A DNA stretch of 64,000 nucleotides from Sphaerimonospora sp050942215 (GTDB lineage Bacteria; Actinomycetota; Actinomycetes; Streptosporangiales; Streptosporangiaceae), in contig NZ_CP192056.1 of NCBI RefSeq assembly GCF_050942215.1, positions 5,642,001 to 5,706,000 on the forward strand, read 5' to 3'. Below, in pieces: positions 51,011 through 59,912 of this stretch (the first letter of the stretch is position 1; each line of letters opens with the position of its first letter). The position numbers were made by a program, and so were the translations under genes. The notes beneath the pieces are model-generated. The model saw only the letters and a list, made by a program, of their open reading frames with translations, made no database searches and was not told the DNA's origin.

Positions 51011-51985
51011 TCAGCCGAAGAGCACCGAGCCGAGCACGTCGTCCAGGTCGAGGTCCGCACGGCAGAGATCGATCGACTCCCGGTAGCGATCCCGCACTCC
51101 CGGGTCATCGGCGACGGCACGCTCCTGCGGCGTCAGTTCGCGGATCTCGCGCTCCCGGAAGCGGTACTCCTGCTCGTTGCCGTGCAGGCCGGGCACCACG
51201 TACGCCTCGGGCTCCGCCGGATAGTGGATTCGGGCGCTGTCGGAGTTCAGATCACCGGCCGCACCCCATGCGGTGAGGATCGCCGGGCTGAAGCGGTCGG
51301 CCACGCCGAGCCCGGCGAACAGCCTCGGCACGACGATCTCCGGACGTCTGCTCGCCTCGTACGGGAAATGGGTCGTGGTCACGCCGGCTTGCTCCGCGAA
51401 GGCGCGCATCGCCAGGTAGTTGGCCGTCGACAGGCGGAAGTTGGCCACGACCCGGTCCCTCCCGATCTTCGGTGCCCATTTGGCCATCCACGAGTCGAGA
51501 CAGGCGGCCGGGTCACGGTCGAGCACGAGCAGGTGCAGGCGGCCGGCCGGCCAGCCCGCGTCGATCAGGCATTGGACGGGATTGAACACGCACTCGTACG
51601 GCACGTAAGGACCGGCCATCTCCTTGGCGAACAGCACCGGCTCTCCGTCGGGAAGCCGCCACGGCGCGCCCTCGCCACCGCTGAGCACGAAGCGGGCGAT
51701 GGTCTTGACGGGCTGGTAGTAGGAAGAGATCCCGGCCATGCCGAACAGATTGGTGATCGCGGTCGACCCGACGCGGCACCGCCCCCACCCGACGATCAGC
51801 CGGGGAAAGTCATCGGGCGCCAGGCCGTCGAATCCGGCACGCAAGGTGGCGACCACGGCGTCCGTGACCTCCCGCACGGTGACGGTTCGCGTCTGATAGC
51901 GGTTGTCCGGGGCGAGTTCGACGTCCCACAGTTCCGGGGCGCCGACGGCGAGCAGTTCGGTGAGGGGCACGGACGTGGTTGTCAT
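51011..51985 (-). CDS. Sulfotransferase-like protein of the NRPS-type operon
   Basis: A 324-residue protein. A phosphate-binding loop reminiscent of PAPS enzymes appears at LIVGWGRCRVGSTAITNLFGMAGISSYYQP, then LLVLDRDPAACLDSWMAKWAPKIGRDRVVANFRLSTANY, which resembles the second phosphate site. It departs from standard sulfotransferases in between, so the assignment is tentative. Fourth and last gene of the operon; its ATG overlaps the condensation-protein stop. It may sulfate the peptide or its starter, or use a different donor. Confidence 0.6.
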   Translation of the reverse strand: MTTTSVPLTELLAVGAPELWDVELAPDNRYQTRTVTVREVTDAVVATLRAGFDGLAPDDFPRLIVGWGRCRVGSTAITNLFGMAGISSYYQPVKTIARFVLSGGEGAPWRLPDGEPVLFAKEMAGPYVPYECVFNPVQCLIDAGWPAGRLHLLVLDRDPAACLDSWMAKWAPKIGRDRVVANFRLSTANYLAMRAFAEQAGVTTTHFPYEASRRPEIVVPRLFAGLGVADRFSPAILTAWGAAGDLNSDSARIHYPAEPEAYVVPGLHGNEQEYRFREREIRELTPQERAVADDPGVRDRYRESIDLCRADLDLDDVLGSVLFG

Positions 51986-53382
51986 GAGCGATTTCCGTTT
52001 CTCGTCGGCGACTCTGAAGAGGTGTCCCGGGTGCTGTCGGCGAGACCGAACAGCACCGGCAGTTCGCGCATCTCCACCTGCCGGTGGGAGGCCGTGGTCA
52101 GGACGGTCTCCACCCCGACCAGGACACGCGGGATGTCCCCGGGCGGCACCAGGGCGGTGTCGGCGAGCAGCGATACCTCACACGAAGCCCCGCGCTGCGC
52201 CAGCCCCAGGCAGAACGTCATGTCGTGCCGGTCGAAGCCGCCGATGAACGCCGGTGGCGCCGGCGGACCGGGCAGGTCCGGCACCTGCCAGTCCCGGCCC
52301 AGCCGCGCGTCGTTGAAGTAGCCCGACAGGTCGATCGGATGCCGTCGGCTCCGGTTCACCTCATCCTTCAGCGCCCCGAGCGCGTCGGGGTCGTACTGCG
52401 CGTGGAAGTACGCCTCCGTCGCCTGCCGGTAGACCGCCTGGACCGTCGAGTCCAGGTCGGTCTCCGGGGTCCGGAAGACGAACAGGCCGTCCTGGGCCGC
52501 GGCGGCGAGAAGCCGCCGCTGCCGCGATGTGTACCGGTTGGCCGCGATGAGCTGCATCGCGACCGTCGATCGGCCGCGCAGGATGCCCAGCACCGCTGCC
52601 GCGAGCGTCAGCAGGACGGCGGAGCTGGACGTCCCCGTACGCTTCGCGAGCCGCATCGAGGCGAGGGCGAGTTCATCGGAGCGGTACGCCCAGCGCTGCA
52701 CACGCGGCTCGCCGAGGACCGGATTCGGCGACCGCTGCGGCTCGTCGGGAAGTTCGCCCAGCCCGGCCCGCCAGAAGCCGATGGCCTTGGCCGCCTGACG
52801 GCGACCCCGCTCCGACCTCTCGTACGCCGCCTGCCGCAGAGGCTGCCACTCCGTGACGAAATCGACGGCTTCCCCGTGCAGCAGTCCGCTCGCCGAGTCG
52901 GTCAGCCGCTCGATCGCCCAGCCGTCGAGTGCGACGTGTGACGCCACCAGGGCGATCGCGAACACCTGATCACCCCGGCAGATCAGGCCGAGCCGTACCG
53001 GCCACTCCCGGTCGAGCAGGAACGGCGCGGCGGCCAGCCGCCGGGCGCACTCTTCGGCCACGACGGCCGGGTCCGCCTCACCGGCCTCCACGACCTCGAC
53101 CGTGTACTCGCCCTCGGCGGCGACGATCTGCCCGACGCCGTCCGGGTCGTCCACGAAGTGCGTACGCAGGACCTGATGGCTCTCAACGAGGTGACGCAGC
53201 CAGTCGCCTACGGCGCGGGGTGGGACGGCGCCGTCGTCCACCGCGACCACCCGCCGCAGGTTGAACGCGGCCGAGGCGTCCCCGAACCACTTCAGGGGGC
53301 GCCAGATATGGAGCTGGCCCCATGTCATCGGCCCGATGTCCGGCTCAGCCCGGAAGCGGACACGCAGCCCTTCGCCGGTCAT
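51982..53382 (-). CDS. Stand-alone condensation-domain protein
   Basis: A 466-residue protein with the NRPS condensation fold. The catalytic motif normally HHxxxDG reads SHVALDGWA, so the second histidine and the aspartate are kept and the first is serine. The N-terminal MTWGQLHIWRPLKWFG fits the C1 motif and YFHAQYDPDALGALKDEVNR the later latch region. It overlaps the adenylation protein and the sulfotransferase gene by four bases each. It should join the thioester of the carrier protein encoded next to it with a second substrate. Confidence 0.85.
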   Translation of the reverse strand: MTGEGLRVRFRAEPDIGPMTWGQLHIWRPLKWFGDASAAFNLRRVVAVDDGAVPPRAVGDWLRHLVESHQVLRTHFVDDPDGVGQIVAAEGEYTVEVVEAGEADPAVVAEECARRLAAAPFLLDREWPVRLGLICRGDQVFAIALVASHVALDGWAIERLTDSASGLLHGEAVDFVTEWQPLRQAAYERSERGRRQAAKAIGFWRAGLGELPDEPQRSPNPVLGEPRVQRWAYRSDELALASMRLAKRTGTSSSAVLLTLAAAVLGILRGRSTVAMQLIAANRYTSRQRRLLAAAAQDGLFVFRTPETDLDSTVQAVYRQATEAYFHAQYDPDALGALKDEVNRSRRHPIDLSGYFNDARLGRDWQVPDLPGPPAPPAFIGGFDRHDMTFCLGLAQRGASCEVSLLADTALVPPGDIPRVLVGVETVLTTASHRQVEMRELPVLFGLADSTRDTSSESPTRNGNRS

Positions 53383-55421
53383 GACGGCAGGACGTGCTCG
53401 CCGACCAGTTCGGCCAGGCGGCGCGGGGTCCGACGGTCGAAGAGCTCGCCGATGCCCATCTCGGCGCCCAGCTCGTCATCGGCCACGGTGACCAGTTCGA
53501 CCACGCTCAGCGAGTCCCCGCCGAGATCGAAGAAGTCGTCGTCGGCTCCCACGGTCTCGAGCTGCAGCACCCGGGCGAACAGAGCGCACAGCGCCGCCTC
53601 CGTCTCGGTCTCCGGTTCGGAGAACGGCCCCGCCGTCGCCGGTCTCATCGCCGGGACCTGCGGCAGGCTACCGTAGTCGACCTTGCCGTTGGGGGTGAGC
53701 GGGAAGCGGGAGACCGCGACGAAGCGGGATGGAACCGACGCCTGCGGCAACTCCTGCTCCAGCCGAGAGCGCAGGTCGTCCGGGTTCACGCACGCTGCGG
53801 GCACCGGCCGCACATACGCCGTCAGCCGGTGTCCTCCGCTCTCGGCCTGCGTCGTGATGACCACCGCTTCCGCGACGTCCGGGCAGCGGCGCAGGGCTTC
53901 CTCCACGATCGGCAGTGCGACCCGGTGTCCCCTGATCTTGACCTGGCGGTCGGCGCGGCCCAGTACGTCGACGGTGCCGTCGGGCGACATCCGAGCCAGG
54001 TCGCCCGTGTGCAGCAGCCGTTCGCCGGGCGCGCCCCAGGGATGCGGGGTCCATCGCTCCGCGGTGAGCGCCGCCTGGCCGTGGTACCCCGCGGCGATCA
54101 CCTGGCCCGCTATGCACAGCTCGCCCGTCTCCCCGAAGGGAACCCGCGTCCCGTCGGGACCGAGGATGTGGACCTCCGCGTTGATGATCGGCCGCCCGAC
54201 CGGCAGCCGTGCCCCCAGCGTCGCGTCGTCACCGACCCAATGCCACGTGCAGCCACACGTCTCGCTCAGCCCGTAGTGGTTGGCGAAGCGGGCGCCGTCG
54301 CTGCCGACGATCCAGTCGGCGAACTCCCGCGTGAGATAGAGCGGCTCGCTGCCGATCATGACCAGCCGGGCCATACCGTTGACGTCGCCGAGTGCGGTGA
54401 GCGCCCGTACATGGGAGGGGGTGAGCTTGAGGAAGCCGCAGGGGCCGCCACGGGCGAGATCCACCAGTTCGTCGAACCCGACCGGTTCCGGGGCGACCTG
54501 AAGCTCCCACTCCGCGACCAGCGCGGTGAACAGCGTCATCACCGACCCCACGAAGTGCAGCGGGGCGTGCAGGAGTGCGCGTTCCCCGGGCCGGAGGGCG
54601 AACTCCTCCGCGCACCACCGGACGTAGTTGACGAGCTGACCATGGGTGCCGAGGACGCCCTTGGGTGCTCCGGTCGTACCCGAGGTGTACATCACATACG
54701 CCGGATCGGCGGCGGACACCGTCGCCGGCCGGGCCACCGCCCCCTCACGGCGCTCCACCCCGACGTCGTCCAGCCCGTCCACGGAGAGCACCGGCCCCCG
54801 GTAGCCCCCCAGGATGGCCCGCCCCCGGTCATCGGTGATCACCAGTGGATCGCCGGCGTCCGCGAGAATGGTCAGCAGCCGCGACGGCGGGTCGGCCATG
54901 GCGAGCGGCAGGTAGGCGGCGCCCGCGCGCAGGACCGCGACGATGGCGAGCACCGCCTTCGCCGACCGGGGAAGCAGAACGGCGACAGGTCGCCCGTGAC
55001 GTGCCCCGGCGTCGCACAAGGCGTCCGCCCAGGCCCGCGTGCGTTCCGCCAGCTGCGCCCGGGTGATGATCTCATCCTTGTAGCGCAGCGCGATCTGCTG
55101 CGGCCGCCGGTCGCAGCACGCCTCGATCAACGCGTGGATGCCGACGTCGGGAATCGGTATCCGGACACCGCGGACCGAGGACACTTCCGGGTGCACCTCA
55201 GGCGGGGCGACCGCCGCCCCGGTCAGCCACTGGTCCACCGCCACCGCGGGGTCGCCGTGCTTTCCGCGCGAGGATGAGACGTCCGTCCACAGTTCCTCGA
55301 TCCGGGCCAGGCACCGCTGTCGTTCCCCGGGACCGCCGACGGCCTCCCATCCGGCGGGGATCGGCGTACCGACCGGCCAGATCGAGTACTGCCGACACGC
55401 GTTCGTCACAACCTGGTACAC
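53379..55421 (-). CDS. MbtH-adenylation-carrier fusion (single NRPS module)
   Basis: A 680-residue protein. Residues 1-50 are an MbtH domain (QYSIWPVGTPIPAGWEAVGG, CLARIEELWTD), normally a separate cofactor of adenylation domains, fused here. Residues about 90-590 are the adenylation domain: YVMYTSGTTGAPKGV (246-256), NHYGLSETCGC, LLHTGDLA, GRADRQVKIRGHR, NGKVDYGSLP. At the position of Asp235 of GrsA, which holds the amino group of alpha-amino acids, stands V291 (HFVGSV), so the substrate may not be a normal alpha-amino acid. A carrier domain ends the protein with LGGDSL, Ser637 carrying the phosphopantetheine arm. Start GTG 55421 with GGAG. Confidence 0.9.
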   Translation of the reverse strand: MYQVVTNACRQYSIWPVGTPIPAGWEAVGGPGERQRCLARIEELWTDVSSSRGKHGDPAVAVDQWLTGAAVAPPEVHPEVSSVRGVRIPIPDVGIHALIEACCDRRPQQIALRYKDEIITRAQLAERTRAWADALCDAGARHGRPVAVLLPRSAKAVLAIVAVLRAGAAYLPLAMADPPSRLLTILADAGDPLVITDDRGRAILGGYRGPVLSVDGLDDVGVERREGAVARPATVSAADPAYVMYTSGTTGAPKGVLGTHGQLVNYVRWCAEEFALRPGERALLHAPLHFVGSVMTLFTALVAEWELQVAPEPVGFDELVDLARGGPCGFLKLTPSHVRALTALGDVNGMARLVMIGSEPLYLTREFADWIVGSDGARFANHYGLSETCGCTWHWVGDDATLGARLPVGRPIINAEVHILGPDGTRVPFGETGELCIAGQVIAAGYHGQAALTAERWTPHPWGAPGERLLHTGDLARMSPDGTVDVLGRADRQVKIRGHRVALPIVEEALRRCPDVAEAVVITTQAESGGHRLTAYVRPVPAACVNPDDLRSRLEQELPQASVPSRFVAVSRFPLTPNGKVDYGSLPQVPAMRPATAGPFSEPETETEAALCALFARVLQLETVGADDDFFDLGGDSLSVVELVTVADDELGAEMGIGELFDRRTPRRLAELVGEHVLPS

Positions 55422-57208
55422 GATGGGGTCTCCATGTCTCGGACGAGCTGGGCCAGGGACGTGCTCCAGCGCTGTTCGCGATACCAGTCCGCGCCGTACG
55501 ACTTGATCACGGGCGGCGGGAAGCCACCCGCCTCCGACCGCTTGGCCACTTCCCTCCAGTACACGTCGATCAGACCGGAATAGCGTGAGGCCATCCGCAG
55601 GTCGGCCAGTGTGAAAGGTTCACCGTCCATCCTGACCACGCGGATGTCGTAGCATCCGCGATAAGCGTGCCCCTCGGGGGTGAAGGCAGGCATCCACATG
55701 GCCGCTCCGGGCGCCCGCAGAGTAAAGCGCACCTGCGATCTGGTGTGACCTCCGTGCCGCTGGTCGCACCATTCCCCGATGTCCGGGACCAGGGGCGGGA
55801 AGAAATAGTGCCGCTGCTGCGGGATCTGCTCCCGGTCGAAATTGCCGGGGATGAAGTGCCAACGGTTGTACATCATACGCTGGGCTACCTGCCAGAGAAC
55901 CTCGGACAGCTCCGCACCGGGCATGCGCCGAGCCAGGGCCGGGTCGGGAACGACACAGCAGAAGAAATTGTTCTTACGCAATTCGAGGATCTTTTGCGGC
56001 GTGTTCTCCGCGACCGCCATATCGGCCAGGTCGCGTATTCCGCTCGTCATCGCGTAGTCCCCGTGCGTGGCCAGCACGGCTCCCAGGACAATGGCGTTCA
56101 GAACCTCTTCGAGGGCGGTGACGTCCCCGTCGAGCACCGCGATCTCGACCGCCCGTGCGGTGAGCTCTCCGACCAGCTCGCGGGGGTCGGCGTCGACACC
56201 CGGCGGCTCCCCACGATGGCGCGCGGCGAGCGCGGCCAGGACGGGCGGCACCTCCGTGAGCGCGCGGTCCGACACGTCCCACGGAAGGACGAACTCGTCT
56301 TTCGCGTACGTCAGTCCGTTGACACGCCGATACCTGACGTACCTGCTCTCGTCCACAGCGGACACCAGGTCGCGCACGGTCGTCGCGAGATCTTCGAGCG
56401 TCATCGTGGCCAGATCGGCGTCGGCCCGCATGCCGAGGGCGAGACGGTAGCCGCTGCACAGCCGCAGCAGCACCCCGCGCAGCCGCGTCGCGCTGAGCTG
56501 GCGCCCGTTGAACTGCTCGAATCGGACTGCGCGACCGGTGCGGAACAGCAGTTGCATCGCGCCGACGAACAGCCGCTCCTCCGGCGTCCACTCCTCAAGC
56601 GGCCGGGTGCGCAGGGCGGGTAGCAGCCTGCCCTTGATCAGAGTCGAGGAGCCCGAGTCCGATCGGGAGAACAGCACGCGCCCGATGTAGACGAAGACCG
56701 TCTCGACGCGCTCCACCCAGTCGATCACCTCGTTCAGCTTGGTCATGAGCACGCCTTCATCGCGCCAGCGGGCGAGAAGCGCGTCGACGCCGGCCCGTTC
56801 GTGATCCTCGAGCGCCTGCTCCGCCGCCGCCTCCTCCTCGATCTGCCCGGTGAGCCATTCGGGCAGGTGAATGCCGGCCACGACGTCCTCGGAGACCGCC
56901 GGGTCGTTCCTGCCTACCTCGTGCAAAGTCATCCGGCCAAGGGCAGAATGGGTCACGATCACGTTGCAGGTCTCGAATTGCTGAGCCAGCGGGTCGATCA
57001 GGCGGAGTTGCTCACGCCCCAGCACATGCTGGAATATCACCTTTTCTCTGATCGTGAGACTGCTGATCGCGGACCGGAAAGGCAGCCTTCCGCCGAGCGT
57101 CAGGAGCCGTAACAGGCCGGCGCCCGCCGAATCAGAGAAAAGCACCGACGGAGAACGTATGGTCTGCAGATACGCATCCCACACATCACGCTTCGTTAAT
57201 CTGCCCAT
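55406..57208 (-). CDS. 600-residue protein of unknown family, first gene of the NRPS-type operon
   Basis: GGGGAG lies 7 bases before the ATG. The protein is soluble with no signal peptide, mostly helical in its first 350 residues, and overlaps the next gene by 16 bp. The last 200 residues hold a His- and Arg-rich block (RMMYNRWHFIPGNFDREQIPQQRHYF, CDQRHGGHTRSQVRFTLRAP) that could bind metal or substrate, and an aromatic-rich end. I do not recognise the family. Being the first gene behind the CelR/CebR-type operator, it probably has a biosynthetic role specific to this product. Confidence 0.65.
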   Translation of the reverse strand: MGRLTKRDVWDAYLQTIRSPSVLFSDSAGAGLLRLLTLGGRLPFRSAISSLTIREKVIFQHVLGREQLRLIDPLAQQFETCNVIVTHSALGRMTLHEVGRNDPAVSEDVVAGIHLPEWLTGQIEEEAAAEQALEDHERAGVDALLARWRDEGVLMTKLNEVIDWVERVETVFVYIGRVLFSRSDSGSSTLIKGRLLPALRTRPLEEWTPEERLFVGAMQLLFRTGRAVRFEQFNGRQLSATRLRGVLLRLCSGYRLALGMRADADLATMTLEDLATTVRDLVSAVDESRYVRYRRVNGLTYAKDEFVLPWDVSDRALTEVPPVLAALAARHRGEPPGVDADPRELVGELTARAVEIAVLDGDVTALEEVLNAIVLGAVLATHGDYAMTSGIRDLADMAVAENTPQKILELRKNNFFCCVVPDPALARRMPGAELSEVLWQVAQRMMYNRWHFIPGNFDREQIPQQRHYFFPPLVPDIGEWCDQRHGGHTRSQVRFTLRAPGAAMWMPAFTPEGHAYRGCYDIRVVRMDGEPFTLADLRMASRYSGLIDVYWREVAKRSEAGGFPPPVIKSYGADWYREQRWSTSLAQLVRDMETPSCTRL

Positions 57209-57332
57209 TGTCTATCTCCCCAGCATTCGAGTATGGACGGCACGTAACCAGAAGACCAGAATGCAAGCGATCGGCGAGGATGACACCGAATTAAACGTGA
57301 TGACTGAGCGGATTCCAGAGATGATGAGCATT

Positions 57333-57346
57333 TGGGAGCGCTCCCA
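57333..57346 (-). promoter_or_regulatory. CelR/CebR-type operator
   Basis: TGGGAGCGCTCCCA is a perfect 14-bp palindrome, identical to the operator described for CelR of Thermobifida fusca and CebR of Streptomyces, LacI-family repressors that respond to cello-oligosaccharides. It sits just after the predicted transcription start of the NRPS-type operon, the ideal place for repression. The repressor gene itself is not in the window. Confidence 0.9.
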
Positions 57347-57355
57347 CAAAATTGG

Positions 57356-57384
57356 ACTTTATACGAGCAGCACAGTCGAGTCAA
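57356..57384 (-). promoter_or_regulatory. Promoter of the NRPS-type operon
   Basis: On the minus strand TTGACT (57379-57384) and TAAAGT (57356-57361) are separated by 17 bp. The expected start near 57349 is immediately upstream of the CelR/CebR-type palindrome and leaves a leader of about 140 nt before the ATG at 57208. Confidence 0.7.
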
Positions 57385-57622
57385 CGGGTTGAATTCATAT
57401 ATCTCGATTGCGACAATGGGGAACGAAGGAGTCGCCGCCAATCGTCGGCACCGGACGTCCCCGGGTAACTCCCTCCGGGTCCGCATGAAGGAACGTTCCC
57501 GCGCGGATGGAAGACCGCGGCCATACGCCGACCGGATCGGGTCGGCCGCACCCCGGCCGGCGGCCGTCATCGGATTCAGGGTGGACGCCTCGTCGGCGCG
57601 GCGCCGGTGCCGGGCAGACCCT
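57385..57622. other. Non-coding stretch between kinase and NRPS-type operon
   Basis: No supported gene. It is AT-richer close to the promoter and returns to high GC towards the histidine kinase stop. No clear terminator hairpin was found for the kinase gene. Confidence 0.4.
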
Positions 57623-59020
57623 TCAGAGCAGCGCTTCGGGAGCCAGCGGGAGGACGGCGCGGAAGGCGGCCCCGGCTCCCGGCTCCGACCGTACGCTCAC
57701 GCTCCCGCCATGGGCCCGCATGAGCGAGTCGACGATGGCGAGGCCGAGCCCGCTCCCCCCCGCCGGCCGTTTCCGCGACGGGTCCGCACGGTAGAAGCGT
57801 TCGAAGACCCTGGCCACCTGTTCGGCGGTGAGTCCGGGCCCCTTGTCCGCCACCTCGATGAACGCCTGATCTCCGTCAGTTCCGGCCCGAACCGTGATCG
57901 GGGTTCCGGCGGGGGTGTGGGTGGTCGCGTTGTTCACGAGGTTGCCCACGACCTGGCGCAGCCGCACCTCGTCACCGGAGACGATCAGTGCCGTCTCCCC
58001 CTCCATCACCAGCGATACGTCGCGATCCGGGCAGAGCGTCCGCGCGTCGTGTACGGCGTCGGCCGCGATGGCCAGCAGGTCCACCGGCTGCTGCTGCAGC
58101 GGACGCTGCTGGTCCAGCCGGGCGAGCAGCAGCAGGTCCTCGACGAGCAGCCCCATCCGGGACGCCTCGCTCTCGATCCGCTCCATCAGCCGCGTGACAT
58201 CGGACCCGGGCACCTGCCGGTAGAACTCGGCGAATCCCCTGATCGACGTGAGCGGCGTACGCAGCTCGTGGGAGGCGTCGGCGATGAACCGCCGCATCCG
58301 CGACTCCGACTCGCGGGCGGCGGCCTCCGACGCGGCGCGGGCCTGGAACGCCGACTCGATCTGCGCCAGCATGCCGTTGAGTGAGCGGGCCAGGCTGCCG
58401 ACCTCCGTGCGGGGGTGGTGGTGGTCGTGGATCCGGCTGCCGAGGTGTCCCTTGGCGATGGCCGCGGCCGTCGCCTCGATCTCCGTCAGCGGCCGCAGGC
58501 TCCGCCGTACGACCACCACCCCGACCACGGCCAGCACGGTCATGACGACCGCACCGCACAGCAACTCGATGACGGCGAGCTGGGTGGTTATCTGGGTGAC
58601 CGAGGCCAGGTCCATGGCGACGACCATGGTGCCCACTCCGTCGATGGGGAGGACCTTGGCTCGCCAGCGTCCGTCCCCCGACATGGCGGGCACGGTCCGC
58701 GGGACCGAGGACGTCACGGCCACCGGGCCCGGCACGTTCTCCACCGCCATCCCGGCCTGCGCCAGGATCGTCCTGCCCTCGCGGTCGCGGACCTCCACCC
58801 GGCCCTCGGGGGGCACCCTCAGCCTGCTGAACGCGGTGGGGCCTCGCTGCGCCCGCAGGGCGGCATCGGTGGCGATGCCGTGCAACTGCCCGTCCACCCG
58901 CGTGACGAGATAGTCGCGGAGCACGGACATGCTGCTCACCCCGAACACCGCCAGCGCGACGGCGACCAGCGCGAGCATGGCCGCACTGAGCGTGATGCGC
59001 AGCGGAGTTCGTCCGGACAC
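57623..59020 (-). CDS. Sensor histidine kinase
   Basis: A 465-residue membrane kinase starting at GTG 59020, 7 bp after the response-regulator stop. A first helix near residue 10-30, an external domain of about 130 residues, and a second helix (LCGAVVMTVLAVVGVVVV) are followed by a HAMP region (RSLRPLTEIEATAAAIAKGHLGSRI), the phospho-histidine box FIADASHELRTPLTSIRGF and the ATP domain with N box NLVNNATTHTPAGT, G1 DKGPGLTAEQVARVFERFYR and G2 GSGLGLAIVDSL. Partner of the OmpR regulator encoded just upstream. Stimulus unknown. Confidence 0.93.
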   Translation of the reverse strand: MSGRTPLRITLSAAMLALVAVALAVFGVSSMSVLRDYLVTRVDGQLHGIATDAALRAQRGPTAFSRLRVPPEGRVEVRDREGRTILAQAGMAVENVPGPVAVTSSVPRTVPAMSGDGRWRAKVLPIDGVGTMVVAMDLASVTQITTQLAVIELLCGAVVMTVLAVVGVVVVRRSLRPLTEIEATAAAIAKGHLGSRIHDHHHPRTEVGSLARSLNGMLAQIESAFQARAASEAAARESESRMRRFIADASHELRTPLTSIRGFAEFYRQVPGSDVTRLMERIESEASRMGLLVEDLLLLARLDQQRPLQQQPVDLLAIAADAVHDARTLCPDRDVSLVMEGETALIVSGDEVRLRQVVGNLVNNATTHTPAGTPITVRAGTDGDQAFIEVADKGPGLTAEQVARVFERFYRADPSRKRPAGGSGLGLAIVDSLMRAHGGSVSVRSEPGAGAAFRAVLPLAPEALL

Positions 59021-59027
59021 GACGGTC

Positions 59028-59738
59028 TCAGACGCCGTTGGGCGGAACGCGCATGACGTACCCCACGCCGCGCAGAGTGTGGATGAGCCGGGGATGCCGG
59101 TTGTCGAGCTTGCGGCGGAGTACCGACACGTACGACTCGACGATCCCGGCGTCGCCCCGGAAGTCGTAGTCCCACACGTGGTCGAGGATCTGCGCCTTGG
59201 AGAGCACCCTCCCGGCGTTGGCCATGAAGTAGCGCAGCAGCTTGAACTCCGTCGGCGACAGCGGGATGGCGCTGCCCGCCCGCCAGACCTCGTGCGACTC
59301 CTCGTCCAGCTCGACGTCGGCGATCGCCAGCCGCGGCGAGCAGGCCACCACGCCACCCGACGTACGGCGCAGCACGGCGCGGATCCTCGCGATGACCTCT
59401 TCGAGGCTGAACGGCTTGGTCACGTAGTCGTCCCCGCCCAGGGTGAGACCACGGATCTTGTCCTCGGTGGCGTCCCGCGCCGTGAGGAAGACCACGGGCG
59501 TCCGCGTACCACCACCGCGCATCCGGCGCACGATGTCGAAACCGTCCATGTCGGGCAACATGACGTCGAGCACGATGAGGTCGGGCCGATGACGCCGGGC
59601 CGCCGCGACCGCCTCACTTCCGTTGGACGCCGAGTGCACCTCGAAGCCCGCGTATCGCAGACTCGCGGACAGCAACTCCAGGATGTTCGGCTCGTCCTCG
59701 ACGATCAATAGCCTGGCTTCGGATGATTCAGTGACCAT
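59028..59738 (-). CDS. OmpR-family response regulator
   Basis: A 236-residue regulator with receiver LLIVEDEPNILELLSASLRYAGFEVHSASNGSEAVAA, phospho-acceptor in LIVLDVMLPDMDG, and winged-helix output ending LRGVGYVMRVPPNGV. It lies upstream of and in operon with the histidine kinase. Nearly all of its output helix region is shared with the orphan regulator at 48648, so the pair descends from one duplication and may recognise related DNA. ATG 59738 is preferred over a GTG three codons earlier. Confidence 0.93.
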   Translation of the reverse strand: MVTESSEARLLIVEDEPNILELLSASLRYAGFEVHSASNGSEAVAAARRHRPDLIVLDVMLPDMDGFDIVRRMRGGGTRTPVVFLTARDATEDKIRGLTLGGDDYVTKPFSLEEVIARIRAVLRRTSGGVVACSPRLAIADVELDEESHEVWRAGSAIPLSPTEFKLLRYFMANAGRVLSKAQILDHVWDYDFRGDAGIVESYVSVLRRKLDNRHPRLIHTLRGVGYVMRVPPNGV

Positions 59739-59912
59739 GGCGCGCACACTCTAGGGCATATGCGGTAAGGGCACCGTTAAAGCTATTTGACCGGCAATGC
59801 CCAGGTTGGAGATGGTCGCCGGAGCGGGCGTGCGCGTCGAACGGGAATCCAAGCGGCTAAACCGGGTATGGGCCCCCGAACCAGTCCGCAACTCCTATTC
59901 GGGGGGTCACAG

